Shown: positions 13,701-28,975 of the stretch, piece by piece | Position numbering within the stretch: position 1 is the first letter of the stretch | Layout of the letters: each line of letters starts with the position of its first letter | NCBI RefSeq assembly: GCF_910592395.1 | Contig: NC_088308.1 | Location: forward strand, 27,355,501 to 27,419,500 | Length of the DNA: 64,000 bases | Direction: 5' to 3' | DNA from: Lineus longissimus | Taxonomy: Eukaryota > Nemertea > Pilidiophora > Heteronemertea > Lineidae | Made by a program: the position numbers and the translations under genes | Notes under the pieces: model-generated | Told to the model about the DNA's origin: nothing | Database searches by the model: none | What the model saw: the letters and a program-made list of their open reading frames with translations, nothing else

Positions 13701-16700
13701 TCAGAGATAATGCTGTGGGCACGATACGATTGGCACATGATTCTGACAACTGATGAATATACTTGTTTGGGAAATATACGTGATCAGGGGTTTTTGTCCT
13801 CAAGAATGTGACTGGTAGTACCTGGAGTTCTATGCATAATAAATCAACCATGATATTGCTTGGATACGGAACAAAACCGGAGTGCTTTTGGTCGAAAGAT
13901 ATGCCGGCAAGGTAATAATTGTTATGTTGTAATGGCACCTAAGACGACAATTAGGGTTGTTGTCTAGTTCTCCTTACCATGGATGATATGGTACCGGAAG
14001 CCAAGAGTGCTTTTGGTCGAAAATAATACAGCAGCAAACTGGAGTTGTGATGTTTTAATAGCATGTTATTACTCAACGTTGAGAGGATTTTCTTTTTTAT
14101 ATCCATATCGACAAAAAGCTGCTGCTATTCAATTCTACCTAAAAATGGAGAATTGGCGCTGAAACCGGTTAATACGAGGGATGTCGTAACTTCGTGCTTT
14201 CTTATTGATGGTTGTGGCATGGCTGTTCCTGTTTGGATATCTCTACTTCATTAGCTTAATGTTCACATCTCACAAAGAAAACACTCCTGCCGTTCCAGTT
14301 TAACGCAATAACGAAAGCCGCTTCGCTTTCATTTTTGAAAGACTTGATTGCATCATCATCTTTGTCGCATCATGGGGTAAGAATCTTGCCATGAAGAGGC
14401 AGCATGAAATTCCGCACTGAACGAAACAAATTGCATTCTTATCGACAGAGAACGTTTTGAAAACGCCATGTTAACGAATCAATTTAAAACACCAGGAGAT
14501 AGAGGTTACATCTAGCGTAGCGTAGCGTGGCTAGTCAACACAGTCACAGAATAGAGGAGAGCAGTTTTCCAAATTGAAAGTTGTATCCACATATATGGGG
14601 CTCACAAAACGCACAGCACGGAGTTCTGAGAATGAGCTCGTATTTCTAAAAAGCTTTCTGTGCACACCAATACATACTTCTTCCTTAAACTAAAATGGCG
14701 TAACGTACTTAAGCAACCGTTCAAGACATTCATTGAGAACTCATGCAAACAAATTCCCTCCACGCAGTTGGTGAACGAATCCAGGCGATTACTAGTATTA
14801 TGACGCTTCCATCTGATTCAGTTGCCAATTAGTAAATGTATTACTTAAAGGATTCAGTACTTTCCCTCAGTGCCGAGCATTCCAGTAGACAATTCTGTAA
14901 AATATAAGAGGATTTCACTGTGTATTCTCAACATAAATTTTGATAAATGTTCTTGAGTAGGTTCTATCCTGTAACACATTACGCAGTGCTATCTAACATT
15001 AATCATGAGCGCGATAGGTTTGAAACATTGCCGCTGAAGAATTGGAAGCCTTTCTCAGAATTAATTTGATTTCCAATTCCCAGGGAACCATCTACATTGG
15101 TGTATTTAGTGTGCATGCCAATTGGGTAAGAATAGTAAAGGGATGTGTGAGTGCGCTGTGAATACAATTTGTCACAGTCAAGGATACACATCGAGTTTAG
15201 CATGGTTGTACATTTGCTATGTAAGGACTAGCGGCGACCAGCCCAGACATGAAAAAGTGCACCTCAAGAGACATAATGGTACGTTAAAATCTCCCAATAA
15301 GAGGACAGCTATACATTTGCTCCGTAGCATCCGGCAATCAAACAGGTGTTGTTTGAGTTTGGTTCCCAGTCGAAATAAATCAGAAACGCGCCAGTTGGTA
15401 CTTTAAACGGTTGTATATTTGAATGATGTGGCCAGGACAGCAATCACCACTCCAGCAAACACAATTTTCTTTGAGGCCAGGTCTTTCCATACATTGACTC
15501 TCCTGAAAGCGGGTTAGCAATAAAGATCCAGGATTACTCAGATGCATTGATAAGTCGATCCGACCAATATCTGTAGCCTTGCCTGGATGTCAAGACGTGT
15601 TTTTGCAACAAAGGAACCACGGAAATCTCGTTTTTCTCGATAAACCGTAACCTACTCTCTGAGGCTGATACGGAAATCTTCATGCGATTAAGGCGATTCC
15701 GGCTGCAGCTCGAAATTACAAAGCCATTAACGTACACTGTAGCCCTTGCACTAGAATTAGACACACAACTCTCCATCTCTTCACTGGTAGACGTTATGAC
15801 CATTATGGATGTTCCCTACCTCGTCTTACCAGAGATTTATCGCTATTGTCAAGAACCTGAGCACGAAGCCATAAAGCGTATATCACACAGCTAATGGACA
15901 CTTGGGAAGGACATTTCATAAGGATCTTGTTGTGTAGTTATGCCATGTGAAGACGCGGGGTTATCAACAATACGGTGTGGGGAATGAGCCAAGAAGAGCC
16001 ATATGCTCGGGCACTCTGATGCTTGACATTCTATCCAGACCACTATTCGCGACAATAGTGTCAATGGTGGTGTACAACCAACGCTGCTTAGCCCATCCTA
16101 TTAGGTCGATACGGAGCTAAACGACTTAGCTGGCTACTTGACCAAGTACATGTACGTGACTGTTGTGGCCGAAAGATATCATATAATTCTATTGGTATTT
16201 CCATTTATATATGCGCATCCCAAAAGATTATGTGTAGGAAGGCTATGGCTACTTTGACAACTTGTGGAGTGCACATCAGGATTGCTGCAAAAAAAGCATA
16301 TAGGCCTGCAGCGACGCGATTGACCAAAGAAGTCATCTCGTTTTGTTTTCGCTTTACCATGTTTACCGTCATAGACTTATAGCGTCACCTTCATCGCTGA
16401 TCTGTGTGATGACGAACGAGTTTACTTTGTCAGAGGGAATGATTCAGATGATGTCCACTTTCAGTTAGACCAAGCACGTCATCATGTATGTTTTCCCTTA
16501 GAATCTATTTTGTAAGGTCAGCAAAATAAGTAAAATTCATTTTTCCGATATCAGTGTCTTGCCTCCATCGCTCTGACAGTGATGGCAATCCGATCTGATC
16601 CGATAAGACTCCAGAGTACCCATCTATTCAACGCAAGACGTTTTTTTCTGACACTAGTACAGTTTTTATATTCGTGGTTGGCGAATTTGAGATATGATGT

Positions 16701-19700
16701 CACACCAAATCAATTAGATGTGAAATAATCGATGGCCTTTATTGCCCAAAATAGAGACGAAGATGGTGAAGGGCTATATCGGAACGAATGCTTCGGCTAG
16801 ATGACCGGGTATACTTGGTCCTGCTGAGACATTCAGCTTCTCTGTATAAACATTAGATGAGGGGACCTTGGTCTTCTCACTGCCGTCTTCATGGTAATAC
16901 AAATCTATTAATGGCTACAGAAGTGCGAACATAGTTATTCATGCTATCACCTGTGCATCCGTTGGGAATACAGTGTGGGTTCCATTGCCTATGACACAGC
17001 TAATTCATGGAGATCGTGGGTGGACATAGATACACAGTCATCCATGTGTGTCTAAGTCTTCTAGTACGGTACATCTTGCAGACATAGAATATGTCGAAAA
17101 AAGTACTTTCAAAAATATTCTAAAGAAAGATGTAGTGTAAATAAGTGGTCATTGACAAGGCCATGTGAGTCGTAGGCCTTATCACTGACCTCTTAAGAGT
17201 GATTTTAAAGTAAATTGTTTCTCACATAAATTCCAGTCAGGAAGTGATGGCCATTAGCCGATGTTCTATTGCAAAGGGAACCTGTTAACGAGGAGATAGA
17301 TCCGTGACCGAAATAGTCCATGGCAACACAAATACGACTGTAACTGTACGATAGTACTTCTTCTGTGATGGTGAAGTTGAGCACGGCCACCGGATGACTT
17401 CCGCAGAGAAAGAGGTATCATGCACATCATTTCCGGGTTAGGGCGTACAAGGTGTTCTTCGTTTACCTTAAGATTTAATAATTGTTCTTCAAATGTAGAA
17501 ACAATTATTTCAACTGGCAACGCATAGCAAAAGAGTCATAAAGACAACACAACATTTCTCAGTATTTTCGTATTCAACAGAACATTGAGCTTCCTTTCGA
17601 ACTTGCCTATGAGAAGCCTGCTCCACTGAGAAACCTGCTTCATTGAGACCCACTTTCAAGTAGAGCTAATCGGAAAAGAGTAAAAATGACTCCCTCTCAA
17701 ACTGCTTTGAAGGAACAGTAACATGCACTTTAAAACATTTCACTCTCTCTCGAAACTTAGCTGTAACTCTGTTCGACTCAAAGAAAATCACTGAACTCAT
17801 CGACCCATCAAGACTGTTGTTTTAAGCTGGATCATCTATTTTAGAGATAATCTTCCATTTCTAAATGTCACATATTAAATGAAAATTTCGATGTCACAAG
17901 TTTGATGGAGAGACAACATTGATCCCGCGACGATGCAGCAATTTCACTAAGACTGTCTTTTTGCACGCCAGTGGTAAATGGCATGCATGCTACTTAGAAC
18001 TGTACAGTACATCATAAATGTAAAGATGTTTGCAGGTAATTGGCCCGTTGGTTCCGTTAGCAAACACTTATAAAATGTAGCAGTCAACACCAAGACGCGT
18101 ACGATATGAAAATATGATATGGTGATGTTCGTGTCTTCGTACGTACAATATGCACTAAGAATAGGAATGTGTTTCTGTTAAGAATCAATATCAAGGTTGG
18201 CAGCGTATTACTTTCACCCAATATTTCCTGACTTTATTACCGCTGGTAACTAGAGTGGCCCATCGGAAAAAAGTGGACGTATGTCAACAGCGGAGACATG
18301 AATAGAATAGCACATTCTAAAATCAAACACGGAATTCGTGAGAAACAAGGAGTCCACATCACGCACGGGGTCGAATGAAATTTGGAGATAGCTTCAACAT
18401 AGTGTCTTTATAATGTCATTTTCTGTAAATCTACATACGATTTGTATTGGATTTCATGCCGAGAACATGAGGCTAGTTATGGCTGTGAGTGGCTTCGTTA
18501 GTTTATATATTGCGAATGGTGTTCCGTCAACCATTACGTGTATGTGCCTTTGCTGCTTCAAGCCTATCGACAACCCATGTGAGCTGTTTAGACAGAAGAA
18601 CAATAGGAATAGGCCGAGGTGTGAGCGGGCTTTGTTTGAAGACAATAGACCGTGTATTAGGCTAGGCATGAATTCTTATAACCGCGAGATACATGTATTG
18701 TAGGGACATAATAACGTAAAGAATGCGAAGTCACAGCGAGCAGTTTAGTACGAATGATCTGCAACTACGGATTTGTGGATTAATGTTTATCTCATTCCAG
18801 CTTGATTACTCGTATACGTAATAAGAGCAATGAGTGCACCAAATCTCATACCTTGACTGTCATCTTTAGTTGTCTGACAGAAGAATTCTCCGTGAAATTG
18901 ATTGGATTAGAATATGATTTTGAATGAAAGCAATGAGCAGCATGCTTCACATCATCTCGACGAAAGAACATGCAACACAACATTTTATTCAATCCTCAAG
19001 AAAATTGGCCAGACGAATAAAACGCGACACTTGATCTTCTAACTTGGATAAAATTCTCCCCACATGACCCCATAGATTTTCTTTCTAATGTTCTGTTTTG
19101 GCACGGGTTCCTCGAATTATGGCCTAGGGAAATTAACCAAATTTTCTATGCTTTACGACGGGAATAAAATCACTCTTCCGACTGTCTGTGGAATTATACA
19201 AGCGAAGATGAACATCACATATTAATGAGGCCAGTAGAAATTATGGTGTCATTAGGGAATATCAAGCTACTTGGCTATAATGCTTCGTTCTAGGGGTAAT
19301 GAACAACCCGGACTAGAATAGAAAGTGGGATCTGACAGAGGAGATTGAGATAAATGGCGAAAAGAAGCTTAATGTTTGCCATACACGGACGAAGTAGATT
19401 TTAGAGGGTGATATTTTGAGGTTGAAATACCAACAAGAGGCACATTTAATCAGTCGTAACAAAATATCAGAAGGTTTTAACGATTTTCTCCGTAGTTTAT
19501 TTTTGGGAACGCAAATGTTCTTTTGGTATTTTTGTGACTTTAGGTCACATATTGTTAACCCGATCGACCATCGACCACTTCACGTTTGATGTTACAAAAT
19601 CACCCGTGCTGAGCCGCATGCATGACATGCCGCTTTCAAAGCTTGGGTCATATCTCTTCGGAAATGGAGAAAGGAAATGGGATGTTAGCTGCCTAGCTCT

Positions 19701-22700
19701 AGTGACCCCAATTATCGCTCTCTGACCACCCTTGAGGGATAATGCATTTTCCGGATCGTCACATGCACCACATCATTGTCATGGTTAGATGTCATGCATG
19801 AAAACAACACGACACGTAACAGGTACAATAATCCCACCATTGCTATTCAATGCATTTAAAGAGTTGTCAAAAAATGTATGGCGGCTTTCTGGTGTGGTCC
19901 GAGTGGGGTCAAATCAACTCTCCCGGTACCACAATGCCGCACACAGCGAGCAAGAACCGATTCACTGTAAACCTAAGAACATTCTAAAACTAAATAAAAT
20001 GATTGATAATTCGACAGACTTTTTCCCGTCTTTTTATCATCATCATCCATGCGGAAGACTGTCGCTTGTGCCAGGGACTGTGGCAGGTGGGGGTTCTCGT
20101 CATATTTCGTTGCGGTCCCAACCCTGCGGGAGGAAAAGAGCAGAAGGCAGAGTGTGATCCGGACCTTTTGCAGGTCGTAAAATGAAATCACAAATGCACA
20201 ACTTGATACCACAAACTAAAAGGTCAGCGGTGCTTAAGAGTAAAACGAACGCCTTGTATCAGATATTCCAATATCATAAAGTTCATATCACTACAGGAAC
20301 TAACTCCAATTCGAAATTGCATGAAAACATTGAATACTTGTCTGTATTGTTGTACCAATCTCTGGGGGATGGCGTTGTCATGGCCACTGCTGTTTCTAGT
20401 ATTTTATATGTACCCGGTTTCTCACTGTGAGTGTCAGGAAGTGGGACAGTGATGCGGTGAGGCGGGCTACTAAATACAGCCTGTACACTACCCCATCTCA
20501 GATCTCGTACTCCGCTGGACTAATCATGAGCCAATGAATATTAAAAGCCTCCAGAGACGCACCAACTGATCCATGGGGTGTACTGACAGGGAAGATAACT
20601 AGGAATACATTATACAGCACCTAGAGTAGCCCCAATAACATGGACGACAGTATTTCCCCGGCAGAGAAATCTTCTCTGCACTATGATTTCTTAGGTAACT
20701 GAGATCGTTTTCGATTGCTCTTGCTCAACGTCAAGTGTAAATATTCTACACCATTTAAGGTTGGCCTAGGTTTACGACACAGTTATGCATCAGAGAAGGC
20801 AAAGTACAGTTGATGAATAATCACCCCACGTCAATGCCACTACTGCCTCTTATTTCAAATCTGACCAAATACTGATGACTATTAAGAGGAACAAGGAGAA
20901 ACATCTCATGGACCTTTGATAGAGCCTGCCTCGCAACCAAACCGCATTCTTATTCCATCGCTTCTTCGATTTCATCGCCGATCACGGATCAATAAACACA
21001 ATAAGTGATAGCTTTGATTAGAAAATCAGGGCGCTACGGAGGCGTGAGATTTGAAGTAATGACAAGGCCCGGAAAGCAGATTTCACACCTTGTTTATTTC
21101 GAGTGGCAAGTGATATTTATGAAGGTGCAATGATACGTGAAATGTGCAAATTCAGGCACCCAAAATACGCCATTCAGCACGAATTAGCAAATCTTTTCTT
21201 CTGACTCACAATAGAAAACGACCCGTTCACACTAGAGGTGATGACGTAAGATACATACATATGTATAATGTATGTATTCAAAGTCTGTTCCCTGCTTGAG
21301 AGCAAGCCGAACACACGTTTCGTGTGGTCGCTCCTGTGTATACATAGCAGGCTAAACAGTTTTCAAGTGCATGCATAACTTTCCGAATTTCTTGTGATAT
21401 GTTGAATACTGTGGTTCGATCTTCTTATGGAGCACGGTTTGGCGTGGCCGTTAAGGAGTATGATATATTTTGTAAATAATGTTGATTGCTTCGGTGAATC
21501 CTGTGGTCAAATGTTGGATACGTTGGATTTTCCTCGTAAATCTTAGTGATATATTGAACATGTTGCATTGCACAGCTGCACTGGTGAATCTTGATGATTC
21601 TCAGTGCTCTTTGATAGGTATGGTTTATTATGTTGAAGGACAGATGAAACTGTGCATCAAACATTTGGTGTGACAGTCCTCTGACATTGATATTCAGGAT
21701 TGAAGTCATGAGGTGATCGTGTGCCAAGGTCAGGGTAGCTGATGGCTGGTCTATACATCAAATGGTGGCACATTAGGTGTGTATGCATACATGTAGGCCT
21801 ACATCTACGAATGTAATATGGTACATGTGAAATTGTTCTTAGTACGGCGTCTGTTGGACTGCTTGGGTACATGCGCAGATGGTAGGCCTACATGGATAAG
21901 TTGTTGGCAGAAGCTCGACGGACGTTACAAACACAACTTAACAGTGGATGCAATAAAGTTAGATCTCCTCTCGTGTGAAGGCTATGGTTAGATCAGTTGG
22001 CTTCGAATTAGCAAAGTGTACGATTCAACCAAAGAATAGATTCACCATTACTTCCCTGAGCAGAATAAAACTAATTAAACATCCATCTCCTAATTTAACA
22101 CAAGAGCGATAAAATATACGAGTAAATAATCTCACTGAAGATTCATTTAATCGATTGAAAAACTTGTCGTGCATCTTACACCACACGGAAACCACATCTC
22201 GCAATTAAGTCAACGCATCAAGTTTGATATCTTCAGGCAAGTAGAAATTCCTTCTGAATTGAATCCATTGACTTGATACTGTTGTGACAAATGGGTAGAA
22301 CGAGTAGTGTAGGGTCGTGATGTAATGCCATGTTAGGAAGTTACCTAAACCGTTTAAATCTCTATTGAGCATGAAAAGGTATTGGAGTTGGGTTTGTGTG
22401 TCACTGAGGATGATTATGATAACCGTTTTCAGCAGTACCTGCCGAATGCGGGTTCGATTCCCACTACTTGCGTGATTACACATCATCCTTAGGAAATCAG
22501 CAGGTAATGTTCACTTCGATGGCCCTGCACACAAACTGTAGAAGTGATAGGACGGTCATGAAATGTTATACTTTTTGTGTAAAAATCCGACGAGTGACTC
22601 AAACGTGTTCTTTACAAAACTTTCAATGTGTATGATAATGTTATAATGTCTTCCCTCACATCACAAGGGATGCATCAGACAGACTATTCGTAACACTAGT

Positions 22701-25700
22701 TAATAATGTATTCGAATGGGGCAAATAAAGAACCACATATGGCCAAGTGGCTGGTCTCGGCGTCGGTAATGTTGCGAGATAATAAACTATATATATTCGA
22801 AACACATAACGTCTGTGGGAACACGGCATCCGTACTAAAAACAAAGCAAAAATTGATAATCGGGGGAAAAATGCAAACTTTTTTAAGTCCCTGGTGACAT
22901 GTAAAAAGGGATAGCAGCAACATTCATCAAAAAAATATAAATGCCGCCATTTTGTGTAGGGTGTTGTTTTTTCTTCTTGGTTACGAGACGTAACTGTAAT
23001 AGATAGCAATCATCATTATCTTCCTGGTGAATATAGCAGAAAAAGAAACCTACCTTAGACGGAGCACCAATCTAGTTGTTATCCCGGTCGCTCCTCTTAT
23101 CTTGCATGGACACTCCAATCCTCTTCTCCACCGTATCCGGTGTATTCCTCGCTTCAACGAGACCAAAAACCTCTACGGAACCGTGCCAGCTATTATTCCT
23201 CGGCCAGAGCTATTAGATGACAATTTGTATTCCTAGTCCATGTTCGGAACCACTCCAAGTAGTCAATGTCGCCGAGAACGACTTCTAGAGAAGAGTTGGT
23301 GGGAAGATGTCTGCCCAAGAAACTTCTATCTACTATCAGAATACATATGGCCGACCAGGGAACGGTAAAAGTAGATACGGGGCTTCACAAGTATGGTAAC
23401 AATAAAGTACTGTGCTACGATAAGATAGTTCCCTCGTGGCGAAACCGCCAAAGTCACTCTCCGGCATCGCGGAACAAATTGATGGGTCTTCAGACGCGTT
23501 GCTAAGGGGTGACGGCTAGCAACGGGCTGCAAGATTCCGCGCCCGTATCCAAATCTTTACGATCAGCCATTAATTCTTAATTTGAATGCATGGCTGTGAA
23601 ATTTATCACATTGCTTTACATTTCCGTATGGTAAGCGTTGTTTTATGGTAGAGGAGGCAACGGTTACATTAGCGTGGTAAGGCTGCGAGGCCAATTCGTG
23701 CCACTAAGAAGATGCAATTTCCTTGACCAATGAGACCAGGTCAGATTATGAATGTTCTTGTAACGCGGGTTTGACCGGACAGCCGAAATGTACATAAAAG
23801 TCACCCTGACGTGATGAGGGTACCATGTTACACATCAACCATAGCATTGCCAGTTCATCAACAAATAGGCGTAAGCAGATCTACTGCATGTCAGTAAGAC
23901 CGACCACACATCGTCAACCAACCCATAAGTAGGACGTCCAAGCCCATTCCAATGCAGTCCATTCCGTGTCCGTCAGACCACTTGCGACCGTGTGATGTGC
24001 GTCGCACGATAATTGAGGAAGCTCAGTTATCAAGGGATGGTCGTCTCATGATACCGTGCAAGATATTGAGGTTATGCATTGGGGAACTTTCCCGGTCCTA
24101 ATTTATGTCCGGAGGCGTCGGGCACAACTGCTCGGGAATAAAGCCCTTCACGACCATTGGGGATTTCCTTTGATCTTCTTCCTTGCAGATCAGATTGCAT
24201 AAGGAAATCTCTACTAAACTCATCATATTGAGAGTAGAATCGCTCTCGCACTAAGATGGAAGGATTTCGATGTTAATTATACGCAGCGTTCGATATCTCA
24301 TTCAACAACTATCGGCATAGCTGCAGAAATGGATATCTAGTTTGTTTCTACAAAACACGAGTAGACTGCTAAGAATCAATTTCATTGAACTAAGGCCATA
24401 CATGTTGTTCTGCTTCTCAACAGAACATGTTTCTTATCCTTTCGTAGTTAAGAATGCGAAAAGAAGCTGCTAATACTTTGACGGTGATATGGCTGCCTGC
24501 AGTTTCACCACCCACGCTATTTCAGCTTCGAATTCGAATCAGATTTCTGGATGAGCCTTATAGCTACTGGCAGTGTACTGTTGGGCATACTTCAATATTA
24601 TGATTTTAAACCTGGCCTTCGCTCTCCCTCGTGACCATGCGACATAATTCAATGCTCGGGCTTGTTGGCTGGAGGCTTCTGCCACATTTGTCCCGCTGGA
24701 GAGAACCGATGATGAAATTAAAAGCACTAGATAAAAAGTCACATTTTACTTAAAAGATGAGTAACTGTGACTTAATTCTAGGTGTATGGCTCTAGCTCAG
24801 TTTTCGCGTCTGTGAAAGACTGGAGGGGTGTAGAGTGTTCGTTGTATTGGTATACCAAGCAATGGTGAATCACTCCTCCAGTGATGATGTTTTATGATCA
24901 TATACGACCCTTAGCTACATGACGGTATCTTTGCCGACACCAATTCGATATATTGATCCCAACCGTATGTCCGTTACATATGCCAGGTCTGGGTCGTTGA
25001 TCGTCGGTCAGACATGAGGGGCTCACTGCTACCTACCATTCTGTCAGATCCAATCACCCAAACACTAGGCTATTCAAGATGACATATGGCAGTGCCAACC
25101 AAGCAGAAACTATACATGTACATTTTTTCCAGCAACCTGTCAACCTAGAATGAATCTGGTTTCTGTGAGTTTTGAAGTGGTATTTACGAAGTATGTAAAC
25201 ACCCCCGACTTATCAGCATCTCGCATGACTTCGCGGCACAATATGTCACCATACAATTGCACACTTCGAGTTTCCTGCAACGTCAAGCAGGACACCTTCG
25301 GAAGGTATCTTTAACAACATGAAGAAAATTGGTGAACGGTAGTCAGACCACAGAGAAAAACTGCCCCATTATTTGCAGTTGAGATGAAAGTAATCCAACC
25401 TTATGTTTGACGCTAACTAAAGAAGACAATGAGTTGATTGCATGACCACATTGCCCTGTAATCAAATGACAGCAGACGGAATTGATTTGATGGGTAACGG
25501 CCTTCTTCCTGGTAGCCATGTTTTTTTCGAGATAACTACCAGTTCCTTTGATGGGGAATTACCCCCAACATAGACTAAACGTTCTGAATCTGCTTGGTAA
25601 AGGGATTTCTTCGATATCGACGTTGTGAGCTGGATAAGCAGAAGAGTAATGGTCTTCATGGGGATGTGGATAAAAATAAGACCAGTATGGATGGAGGCAA

Positions 25701-28139
25701 TATTCGACATGCCCGCAAAAGACTTACGGTTTAGTTATTGGATTTACTGTCAGTTGAACAGGAAGTGCCGTCAAGAAAAGAAACATTGTTGCTGAAATCA
25801 TTCGTAAGAGAACACTGCGAGCGAAGAAAGGCATTAAGGAAAGAAACCAAGCCGGATTCAACCAATGTGAGAAAGTATTGATTCTGGAAAAACAGCCTCC
25901 AGTTGTGCACAATGAGTCGACAATACTATGTCTAGTCTAGCCTCCGAGATCTGCCCAGAATTCAAATCTAGAGCAAAAACGATTAACACTTACGTCAATA
26001 CAGCATCAGAAAAAAAGCTGAAAACATACGTTTTTGTACATAGCATTAAAGCCAGACAAGGCGAAGGCACATTTGTATGTTGGACACCCATCTGTTCGTT
26101 CCCAACCCCAGAGTGTGCGCCTTAAGACAGGAAGCTCGGTTAACCACCAGTGCCAATGGATATCAACCCCGGATTCCTGTGGGCTGCTCGTCGTATGCAC
26201 CATGGTCGCCTGCGGCTCGACCAAAACAATTTCCTAATCCGGGTTAAGGAGAGACAGCATCTGTCTCTCACAAGGTTCGTTTAACTCATTGAGAGCAGTC
26301 TGAGTATGACCTCAAAGGCCATTGGAAGGTTATAGCGTGATTCTTGAAAACCGAAGGAGTCGGACCTTAGCAGCGAGTTTTTGCATCACGATTTACGATA
26401 TGGGAAGACGAATTATTTGTACTCATGCCTTTAATCGGTTCGATTACGAAGAATTCTGAATTCGTAATCGTAGTTCGTGAACGATGCAGAAACTCACTGA
26501 GTAGCCTGCTGAACGTAGTAGATAAGTTGTGGTAACGTAAGTGGTATGTTGCCGGTCGTCATTGGTAAAGGTGGCTTCGCGGTAAAGCATCCGCCTTGGC
26601 CACCATCAGCTTTCACAATACAGGAACATACCACGCGTAAGTGGGCAAACTCAAATCGGGCTACAGCAGTAATAAGACGATGTTCTTTGAAGACACGCAA
26701 CATTGGTACTGTCCTGCGACTCACACATAGTAATAGGCCATTAACGTCTTCGTGTAAAATGAAACCAAGGGGATCCTCCAACGAAATTATCGTTTTGCAT
26801 AAAAAATGTAATGTCTCTGGGTGGACTTAATCAGATCAGATCGGTGTGCTACAGTTGAGGACATTTTGCGGAGGGATGCCAAATTTCGAAGTCAGAGATA
26901 TGTTTTTGAAAGATGAAATTGTGAGACGACACACGTGAGTATAATTTATAACTTTGATACTGCACAGTTCATGCACAAGTTTCTGAAATTAATATTTTCT
27001 CTACGTCTCCTATTACACAGAATGCTGTTTGACCATCAGATCGCATGTCTTGATATTACGCACACTTTCATTTGAAGGCCAAACTCCTCCACCACCAAAC
27101 CGAAGGAAATGTTCTCCTTCGTTAAGTAGGGTAAAATATTACATCAACCGCCTCCTCGTAAAAGTGAAATATTGGTTAACGCTTTGAGAGAAAAAACATT
27201 GCAGGTCATAAAAATACATCTGGTGTCGTAAACGTAATATTCTTAGTTCCAACGAGGATTCTAGAGTTCGTAATTGTAATTTTTAATCACCAAGTCATCA
27301 TTTATCTGCTTACGTGGGATTGGAGAATTAGTTTCATCAACTTGTAAACTGACTTTATTACAGAAAATTGCACAATTTAAATGATGTTGCCATGGTGTTT
27401 GAGAATATTGCAGCTATTAATGGAACAAGGAGTAAAGAAACGATGAACATGTTCTTTAAACGGAAAAGACTCTTTACAAACATTGGTGTTAATTGAATCT
27501 AAACTGCTGTTTACTCTTTGGGATAAAGAGTGCGTCCCTGGAATGACAATCGACACAGATGATAACAGCGTCTTCTTGTTTCTTGTAATAATATATAAAC
27601 AAGTGAACAATTGTCTGCTGACGGTGGTGCTGCTTCACCAACGAATGGAAGATTTTGATGGTCCCCTCGACTACTCCTTGTAGAAACTTGTTCACGCTAG
27701 TCAGCTAAAAATACAGTTTTCGTGATGTTTTTCTGTAAGACTGCTTATCACTATGATTCCAGCAGAGCCAAATAATTATCATTATCAGTTTTCGAAAAAG
27801 TCAATCGAAATAACCTCCTTCACAGTAACTTGGAGTCGCGGATAGCCAAACCCCTATTTATAATTCACTTCATCAACATAGTTGATAATCGCTCCAGCGG
27901 CAGCAGCGGGCTTGCATGGAAATATTCGCTTGTTTTAGACAATATTCTCTGGTTTTATTTTGCGTCTATGAGACCTTCGGGGATGCTTAATCATCCTGCG
28001 GCTTAGTGAGGCAGTAATTGAGAAGAAATGTGTTGTTTTGCTTGAATACAGCACCAGAACGCGGCCTTGAGATGTTGCTTTAATCAGTGTGTCCGTTAAA
28101 TGCGAATCAACCCCTCAAACGCGATAGTCAAATATGGAT
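7735..28139. other. Long gene-poor stretch
   Basis: Twenty kilobases without a coding region I can support. Open frames are short (mostly 60-100 codons), overlap on both strands and show no recognisable domain. Minor structure only: an 18-bp direct repeat GAGTGCTTTTGGTCGAAA at 13880-13897 and 14005-14022, an AT-rich palindromic patch near 21250-21280, and a GATTACGAA/TTCGTAATC hairpin near 26445-26472. A tRNA B-box-like string near 22450 is not part of a foldable tRNA. The segment may be intergenic or intronic to genes outside the window. Confidence 0.45.
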
Positions 28140-28257
28140 GGTGAGTGCAAGTATCGTGAAGACGCTTTTGTAGAATCAGGCATTAACACTTAGATCGGAA
28201 AAGTGAAAATGGCCGTGTTAATTCTACAAAAGCGTCTTCATGACACTTGCACTTACC
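28140..28257. mobile_element. 118-bp palindromic MITE-like element
   Basis: The left arm 28140-28176 and right arm 28221-28257 are 37-bp inverted repeats with three mismatches, separated by a 44-bp spacer that itself holds partly complementary segments (around attaacac/gtgttaat). The outer ends read GGTGAGTGCAAGT and its complement. There is no coding capacity. The architecture fits a short non-autonomous DNA transposon or fold-back element; no target duplication is clear to me and no second copy was seen in the window. Confidence 0.6.
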
Positions 28258-28975
28258 AACTTTTTTTGATCATACTGTGAAAGAACTACATGACTCCCTG
28301 TTAAATATATGTTCTCAATCCGATTAACGTCTCCTTTTTTAAAAGTTTGAAGCAGTTTTCAGGTCTTTGAAAATTCTCGTTACCATGATGAGGCCGACTC
28401 ATCATAATGATATTGCCAAGTTCAAACAGCGAAGCTAAATACTATAATGCCATTATATCTTTCTTGGTCTAATTGAATACAGGCCCCGGTATAGCCATTA
28501 CCTACTGGCATCAAGAAGTTCCTCATAGCCAGACGATCAGAAGTGTTTCATATCTTGTTTTTGTTCGCTTGCTGTCACTGATCACGAGACAGCTATGATC
28601 GACTGAGATTTAGACTAATACCGTAACGCAAATTGTCTAATGGATAATGGAGTGAATACCGATATGAAATGTCTGGCGGCCTTATATGCCATGTATTAGC
28701 CTTCCAGTTGAGCTGTTTCGAGCCATAACTGGCATGTTTTGGGGGCAAAGTGGCGGTTTTATCAGCAAATGACGCATCTACGTGTCCATTTGCTATATGA
28801 GTAGGCTTCGGGAAGATTTTGCGATCACTGCTACGTATACCAAGAAGAGATAGGAAAGTCTTCACCTCGAGTCGCTGTACACATACTGCTTCTATGGATA
28901 GTCTTGCAGGGGTGATGGTGGCTCACCCACTTCGGGGTTGGGCTACGCCTTGGAGATGGTGTTGTATATATGTAT
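28258..28975. other. 3' flank of the receptor gene
   Basis: About 700 bp downstream (in the minus direction) of the GPCR stop codon. It probably includes its 3' untranslated region, but I found no convincing AATAAA close to the stop. No open frame here has recognisable content. Confidence 0.4.

Noticed and set aside
15534-15803. YWSD-containing minus-strand frame as an LDL-receptor class B exon
   Set aside because: Only the four-residue match supports it, surrounding residues do not fit a blade, and no companion exon in the same orientation was found.
17205-17400. Minus-strand segment with a fair acceptor and a gtgaga donor
   Set aside because: The encoded sequence matches no family I know and overlapping frames are equally open.
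22440-22475. tRNA B-box-like string GGTTCGATTCCC
   Set aside because: The sequence upstream has no matching A box, and no 5' acceptor strand complementary to TACTTGC was found at the right distance.
24539-24742. Frame starting with a signal-peptide-like stretch
   Set aside because: It has no ATG (it would start at GTG two codons after a stop) and no convincing splice partners.
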